In this document: positions 59,981-64,000 of the stretch, piece by piece
Layout of the letters: each line of letters starts with the position of its first letter
How positions within the stretch are numbered: position 1 is the stretch's first letter
Source of the DNA: Thermohalobaculum sediminis
Lineage (GTDB): Bacteria > Pseudomonadota > Alphaproteobacteria > Rhodobacterales > Rhodobacteraceae
Direction of reading: 5' to 3'
Length of the DNA: 64,000 nt
NCBI RefSeq assembly: GCF_023487995.1
Contig: NZ_JAMFKN010000002.1
Coordinates: 558,001 to 622,000 of the forward strand
The notes under the pieces: generated by a model
Seen by the model: only the letters and a program-made list of their open reading frames with translations
What the model was told of the DNA's origin: nothing
Database searches by the model: none
Made by a program: the position numbers and the translations under genes

Positions 59981-60008
59981 AAAACAGGGATTGCGCGTCC
60001 ATGGTTCA

Positions 60009-60018
60009 TGGTATACCA
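60009..60018. promoter_or_regulatory. Palindrome 2 of the putative GntR operator, overlapping a -10-like hexamer
   Basis: TGGTATACCA, a perfect 10-bp palindrome of the kind bound by FCD-type GntR regulators. It contains TATACC (60012-60017), a possible -10 hexamer, with TTGCGC 15 nt upstream. Binding there would block transcription. It lies 70 nt before the GntR start. Confidence 0.55.
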
Positions 60019-60088
60019 GATTGCGAAAGCGCGTGAGCGCAGGCGGGAGAAGCGGCGAAAGACCGATGCGCCCCGCGCGGGAGGACCG

Positions 60089-60832
60089 ATGGGCACTCAA
60101 CTGGAACTGAAGCCGGTCAACGGCTCCTTCTCGTTGAAGGAGCACATCTACGATGTCCTCAAGACGTCGATCATGAATCTCGACATCTATGACGAGGGCA
60201 CCAACCTGCGGATGGACGAGCGCACGCTTGCGGACCAGCTGGGCATCAGCCGCACGCCGATCCGCGAGGCGATCATGCGCCTCGAGCAGGAGGGCTTTGT
60301 CGACATCCAGCCCCGCCGCGGCGTGTTCATCCGGCGCAAGAGCCTCAACGAGATCCTCGAGATGATCGTGGTCTGGGCCGCGCTCGAAAGCATGGCCGCC
60401 CGGATGGCCTGCCTGCACGCCACCGACGAGGAGATCGCGGAACTGAGGCGCCTTGGCACGAAATATACCAAGGACCGCGCCAAGGCGGAGCTGAGCGAGT
60501 ATTCCGAGGCGAACATCGAGTTCCACCTCTGCATCCTGCGCCTCTCCAAGACCCGGCTGATCGAGACGATCGCGCAGGGACTGTTCACGCATCTCAAGGC
60601 GGTGCGCCGCAAGGCGCTGCGCGACACCAGCCGCGCCGACCGCTCGGTGGTCGACCACATGCACATCATCGAGGCGATCGAGGCGCGCGACGCCGGTCTC
60701 GCCGAGGAACTGGTGCGCGAGCACACCATGCGGCTGCACGCCTACATCCGCCGCAGCTGGAAATTCATCGTCGGCGAGGCCCTCGCCGACCAGTCTACGA
60801 CACCACAGACCGAGAGCCTGCAGGAGACCTGA
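60089..60832 (+). CDS. GntR family (FCD domain) transcriptional regulator of oxalate genes
   Basis: A 247-aa FadR-subfamily regulator. The winged helix at the N-terminus reads [40 protein letters not shown] and [15 protein letters not shown]. The C-terminal FCD domain has helices with RLETMAAR-like [13 protein letters not shown] and the metal-binding His in [10 protein letters not shown] and [17 protein letters not shown] precedes the ATG at 60089. It lies only 4 nt before oxc, so it is probably the local, possibly autoregulated, regulator of the oxalate operon. Confidence 0.9.
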   Translation: MGTQLELKPVNGSFSLKEHIYDVLKTSIMNLDIYDEGTNLRMDERTLADQLGISRTPIREAIMRLEQEGFVDIQPRRGVFIRRKSLNEILEMIVVWAALESMAARMACLHATDEEIAELRRLGTKYTKDRAKAELSEYSEANIEFHLCILRLSKTRLIETIAQGLFTHLKAVRRKALRDTSRADRSVVDHMHIIEAIEARDAGLAEELVREHTMRLHAYIRRSWKFIVGEALADQSTTPQTESLQET

Positions 60833-60836
60833 GACC

Positions 60837-62579
60837 ATGGCCGCCGCCTCGCAAACCGCATCCGCCCCGGCAAACGACACTGCCACGCAGTCGCTGACCG
60901 ACGGCTTCCACCTGATCATCGACGCGCTCAAGCTCAACGGCATCGAGACGCTCTACAACGTGCCGGGCATCCCGATCACCGACCTGATGCGCATGGCGCA
61001 GGCGGCGGGGATGCGGGTGATCTCGTTCCGCCACGAGCAGCATGCGGGCTATGCCGCCTCGGTCGCGGGCTTCCTCACGAAGAAGCCGGGCGTGTGCGTC
61101 ACCGTCTCGGCGCCGGGCTTCCTCAACGGGCTCACGGCGCTGGCGAACGCCACGACGAACTGCTGGCCGATGATCCTGATCTCGGGCTCGTCCGAGCGCG
61201 AGGTCGTCGACCTGCAGCAGGGCGATTACGAGGAGATGGACCAGCTTGCCATCGCCCGGCCCCATGCCAAGGCCGCCTACCGCATCCTGCATGCCGAGGA
61301 CATCGGCATCGGCGTCGCCCGCGCCATCCGCGCGGCGGTGTCGGGCCGCCCCGGCGGCGTCTATCTCGACATTCCCGCGGCGCTGCTCGCCCAGACCATG
61401 GACGCGCTGGAAGGCGAGAAGTCGCTGGTGAAGGTCATCGACCCCGCGCCCGCGCAGATCCCCGCGCCGGACGCGGTGGCGCGCGCCATCGAGGTGATGA
61501 AGGGCGCCAAGCGTCCGCTGATCATCCTCGGCAAGGGCGCGGCCTACGCGCAGGAGGACGAGGCGATCCGCGCCTTCGTCGAGAAGTCGGGCTTCCCCTA
61601 CCTGCCGATGTCGATGGCCAAGGGCCTGCTGCCGGACACCCATCCGCAGTCGGCCGGTGCCGCGCGCTCGATGGTGCTGCAGCAGTCGGACGTGGTCGTG
61701 ATGATCGGCGCGCGGCTCAACTGGCTGCTGAGCCACGGCAAGGGCAAGACCTGGGGCAGTGCGCCCAAGCAGTTCGTGCAGATCGACATCGAGCCGAAGG
61801 AGATGGATTCGAACGTCGAGATCGCGGCGCCGCTGGTCGGCGATGTCGGCTCGTGTGTGCGGGCGCTGACGGACGCGATGGGCAGCGGCTGGCAGGCCCC
61901 GCCGGCCGAGTGGACCGGCGCGATCCGCGAGAAGGTCGAGGGCAACGTCGCCAAGATGGCGCCGCGGCTGATGAACAACAACGTGCCGATGGACTATCAC
62001 GGCGCGCTGGGCAGGCTGAAGGAGATCATCGCCGAGCGGCCCGACACGGTACTGGTGAACGAGGGTGCCAACACGCTCGATTTCGCCCGCTCGATCATCG
62101 ACATGCACCGGCCGCGCAAGCGCATCGACGTCGGCACCTGGGGGGTGATGGGCATCGGCATGGGCTCGGCCATCGCCGCAGCCGTCGAGACCGGCTGCCC
62201 GGTGTTGGCGGTCGAGGGCGACAGCGCCTTCGGCTTCTGCGGCATGGAGGTCGAGACCATCTGCCGTTACGACCTGCCGATCTGCGTCGTCGTCTTCAAC
62301 AACAACGGCATCTATCGCGGCAGCGAGAAGAATCCGCTGGGCGGCAGAGATCCCGCGCCGCTCGTCTTCGTCAAGGACTCGCGCTACGAGAAGATGATGG
62401 AGGCCTTCGGCGGCGTCGGCGTCTATGTCACCACGCCGGACGAGTTGGGCCGCGCCGTGCGCGCGGCGCTCGACTCGGGGCGGCCGACGCTCATCAACGC
62501 GATCATCGCCGAGGATGCCGGCACCGAGAGCGGCCGCATCGGCAACCTCAACCCGCAGAGCGTGCTGAGCAAGAAGTGA
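60837..62579 (+). CDS. oxc: Oxalyl-CoA decarboxylase
   Basis: A 580-aa thiamine diphosphate enzyme that converts oxalyl-CoA to formyl-CoA and CO2. The activating Glu is Glu67 in [12 protein letters not shown]. The TPP/Mg motif near residue 460 is [19 protein letters not shown] with FNNNGIYRG after it, typical of this family. [12 protein letters not shown]-type [16 protein letters not shown] and [15 protein letters not shown] are close to the Oxalobacter enzyme. It follows the GntR gene by 4 nt and is followed by frc. Confidence 0.94.
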   Translation: MAAASQTASAPANDTATQSLTDGFHLIIDALKLNGIETLYNVPGIPITDLMRMAQAAGMRVISFRHEQHAGYAASVAGFLTKKPGVCVTVSAPGFLNGLTALANATTNCWPMILISGSSEREVVDLQQGDYEEMDQLAIARPHAKAAYRILHAEDIGIGVARAIRAAVSGRPGGVYLDIPAALLAQTMDALEGEKSLVKVIDPAPAQIPAPDAVARAIEVMKGAKRPLIILGKGAAYAQEDEAIRAFVEKSGFPYLPMSMAKGLLPDTHPQSAGAARSMVLQQSDVVVMIGARLNWLLSHGKGKTWGSAPKQFVQIDIEPKEMDSNVEIAAPLVGDVGSCVRALTDAMGSGWQAPPAEWTGAIREKVEGNVAKMAPRLMNNNVPMDYHGALGRLKEIIAERPDTVLVNEGANTLDFARSIIDMHRPRKRIDVGTWGVMGIGMGSAIAAAVETGCPVLAVEGDSAFGFCGMEVETICRYDLPICVVVFNNNGIYRGSEKNPLGGRDPAPLVFVKDSRYEKMMEAFGGVGVYVTTPDELGRAVRAALDSGRPTLINAIIAEDAGTESGRIGNLNPQSVLSKK

Positions 62580-62619
62580 TCGGTACGCACCTCAGCCCCA
62601 ACGAGAACGAGAGGATGCA

Positions 62620-63891
62620 ATGAAAGCTCTCGACGGAATCAAGATCCTCGACTTCACCCATGTCCAGTCGGGCCCGACCTGCACGCAGCTCCTCGCCTGG
62701 TTTGGCGCGGACGTGATCAAGGTCGAGCGCCCCGGCGAGGGTGACGCCACGCGCAAGCAGCTTGTCGACGTGCCCGGTGCGGACAGCCTCTATTTCACGA
62801 TGCTGAACCACAACAAGCGCTCGATCGAGCTCAACCCCAAGACCCCGAAGGGCAAGGAGATCCTGACGCGCCTGGTGAAGAGCTGCGACGTGCTGGTCGA
62901 GAACTTCGCCCCCGGCGCGCTCGACCGTATGGGCTTCGGCTGGGAGCGCATCCAGGAGCTGAATCCGCGGATGATTATGGCATCCGTGAAGGGCTTCGGC
63001 CCCGGCAAGTACGAGGACTGCAAGGTCTACGAGAACGTGGCCCAGTGCGCCGGCGGCTCGGCCTCGACCACCGGCTTCCTCGATGGCCCGCCGCTGGTGA
63101 CGGGCGCGCAGATCGGCGACTCGGGCACCGGGCTGCACCTAGCGCTGGGCATCATGACGGCGCTGTTCCAGCGCGAGCGCACCGGGCGCGGCCAGCGCGT
63201 GCTGGCGCCGATGCAGGACGGGGTGCTGAACCTCTGCCGCGTCAAGCTGCGCGACCAGCAGCGCCTCGAGAAGGGACCGCTGACCGAGTACTCGCAGCAT
63301 GGCGAGGGCATCCCCTTCGGCGAGTCGGTGCCGCGCGCGGGCAACGACTCGGGCGGCGGCCAGCCGGGCCGGATCCTCAAGTGCAAGGGATGGGAGACCG
63401 ATCCCAACGCCTACACCTACTTCATCACCCAGGCCGCGGCCTGGCCCAAGGTCTGCGACGTGATCGGCAAGCCCGAGTGGAAGGACGACCCCGACTTCGC
63501 GACGCCGAAGGCGCGCCTGACGCGGCTGAACTTCATCTTCGAGACGATCGAGCAGTGGACCATGACCAAGACCAAGTTCGAGGTCATGGAGATCTGCAAC
63601 CCGCTCGACATCCCCGTCGGCCCGATCCTCAGCATGAAGGAGATCGCCGAGGACGAGGGACTGCGCGCCACCGGCACCATCGTCGAGGTCGATCACCCGA
63701 CGCGCGGCGCGTATCTGAGCGTCGGCTGCCCGATCAAGTTCTCGGACCTCGAGGTCGAGGTGAAGCGCTCGCCGCTTCTGGGTGAACATACCGAGGAGAT
63801 CCTGCGCGACGTGCTGGGCTATACGGAGAACGAGATTCACGAGATCGCGGGCTCGGGCGCCATCGGCGCCCTGCCCAAGGCGGCCGAGTAA
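62620..63891 (+). CDS. frc: Formyl-CoA:oxalate CoA-transferase
   Basis: A 423-aa class III CoA-transferase that moves CoA from formyl-CoA to oxalate, feeding the decarboxylase next door. [29 protein letters not shown]-like [18 protein letters not shown] and [13 protein letters not shown] match the Oxalobacter enzyme closely, and Asp167 in QIGDSG aligns with its catalytic Asp169. The conserved glycine loop GGGGQPG reads GGGQPG. Together with oxc it converts oxalate to formate and CO2. Confidence 0.95.
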   Translation: MKALDGIKILDFTHVQSGPTCTQLLAWFGADVIKVERPGEGDATRKQLVDVPGADSLYFTMLNHNKRSIELNPKTPKGKEILTRLVKSCDVLVENFAPGALDRMGFGWERIQELNPRMIMASVKGFGPGKYEDCKVYENVAQCAGGSASTTGFLDGPPLVTGAQIGDSGTGLHLALGIMTALFQRERTGRGQRVLAPMQDGVLNLCRVKLRDQQRLEKGPLTEYSQHGEGIPFGESVPRAGNDSGGGQPGRILKCKGWETDPNAYTYFITQAAAWPKVCDVIGKPEWKDDPDFATPKARLTRLNFIFETIEQWTMTKTKFEVMEICNPLDIPVGPILSMKEIAEDEGLRATGTIVEVDHPTRGAYLSVGCPIKFSDLEVEVKRSPLLGEHTEEILRDVLGYTENEIHEIAGSGAIGALPKAAE

Positions 63892-63928
63892 GCACGTGCC
63901 CCTGCCGGCGACAGATGCACCGATCCTG

Positions 63929-63956
63929 CTCCGGGCGCTCGCGCTCGCGCCCGGAG
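63929..63956 (+). terminator. Hairpin after frc, possible terminator
   Basis: A 9-bp perfect stem CTCCGGGCG / CGCCCGGAG with a 10-nt loop, 37 nt past the frc stop. There is no T tract, so efficiency is uncertain. Confidence 0.4.
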
Positions 63957-63961
63957 CCGTC

Positions 63962-64000
63962 ATGACCGCGATGGCGGTGGTCATGGAGGTTCGGGCAGAC
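63962..64000 (+). CDS. Start of an unidentified gene, cut by the window edge
   Basis: An ATG at 63962 with GGAG 5 nt upstream opens a frame (MTAMAVVMEVRAD) that is still open at the window end. A GTG at 63896 in the same frame would extend it by 22 codons but would run through the hairpin. Thirteen residues are too few to identify the product. Confidence 0.35.
   Translation, partial: MTAMAVVMEVRAD

Overview
The window is a GC-rich (about 70 percent) chromosomal segment from an alphaproteobacterium, most likely of the order Rhodobacterales (Rhodobacter/Paracoccus relatives). The evidence is the family content (DUF3576 lipoprotein, TIGR02300 acidic protein, DUF1150, DUF1489, complex I NDUFA9-type protein), the gene order around rpoN-lpt and glnK-amtB, and a dnaK promoter of the alphaproteobacterial RpoH type. 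Genes are densely packed, often overlapping by 4 nt. I see no insertion sequence, prophage, integrase, CRISPR array or rRNA operon, so it reads as core chromosome with a few accessory genes.

Left part (1-19.5 kb): a 3'-truncated leuS with its DUF3576 lipoprotein gene on the minus strand. Divergent from them are a secreted porin, two tandem sulfotransferases and a YggS-type PLP protein. The nitrogen-sensing pair glnK-amtB follows, with a sigma-54-type promoter, then a bifunctional penicillin-binding protein, a YgjP-like metallopeptidase, an intracellular PHB depolymerase, a TIGR02300 protein, tRNA-Ala(GGC), pyrC-pyrE, an MFS transporter, a small heat shock protein with DUF1150, and the minus-strand ptsN-hpf pair.

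Middle (19.5-45 kb): a minus-strand run rnd-kdsD-lptC-lptA-lptB-rpoN covers Kdo precursor synthesis, LPS export and sigma-54. Next come tRNA-Leu(CAG), an NDUFA9-like protein, GlsB and uppP. The glutamate synthase operon gltD-gltB is preceded by two copies of a dyad motif. A mixed block follows: NTF2-like protein, mtgA, GST, queG, TPR protein, SDR, ygfZ, a Bcr/CflA transporter, a TIGR04283/TIGR04282 glycosyltransferase pair, two conserved proteins of unknown function, and dapB.

Right part (44.5-64 kb): a chaperone region has an Hsp20 gene behind an FNR-type box, and dnaK and dnaJ separated by an FkbM methyltransferase gene. It also has a near-consensus RpoH promoter, alkB, and hrcA-grpE. A housekeeping string follows (rph-rdgB-ridA-small membrane protein-hemW-DUF454), then mutS overlapping a NYN/LOTUS RNA-binding protein. 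The segment ends with an oxalate catabolism operon, a GntR/FCD regulator with oxalyl-CoA decarboxylase and formyl-CoA transferase, preceded by two matching palindromes.

Nothing here is clearly a previously undescribed system. The observations most worth checking are the paired operators before gltD, the paired TGGYATRCCA palindromes before the oxalate operon, the methyltransferase lodged between dnaK and dnaJ, and the FNR box before hsp20. All calls come from reading the sequence; no database search was run.
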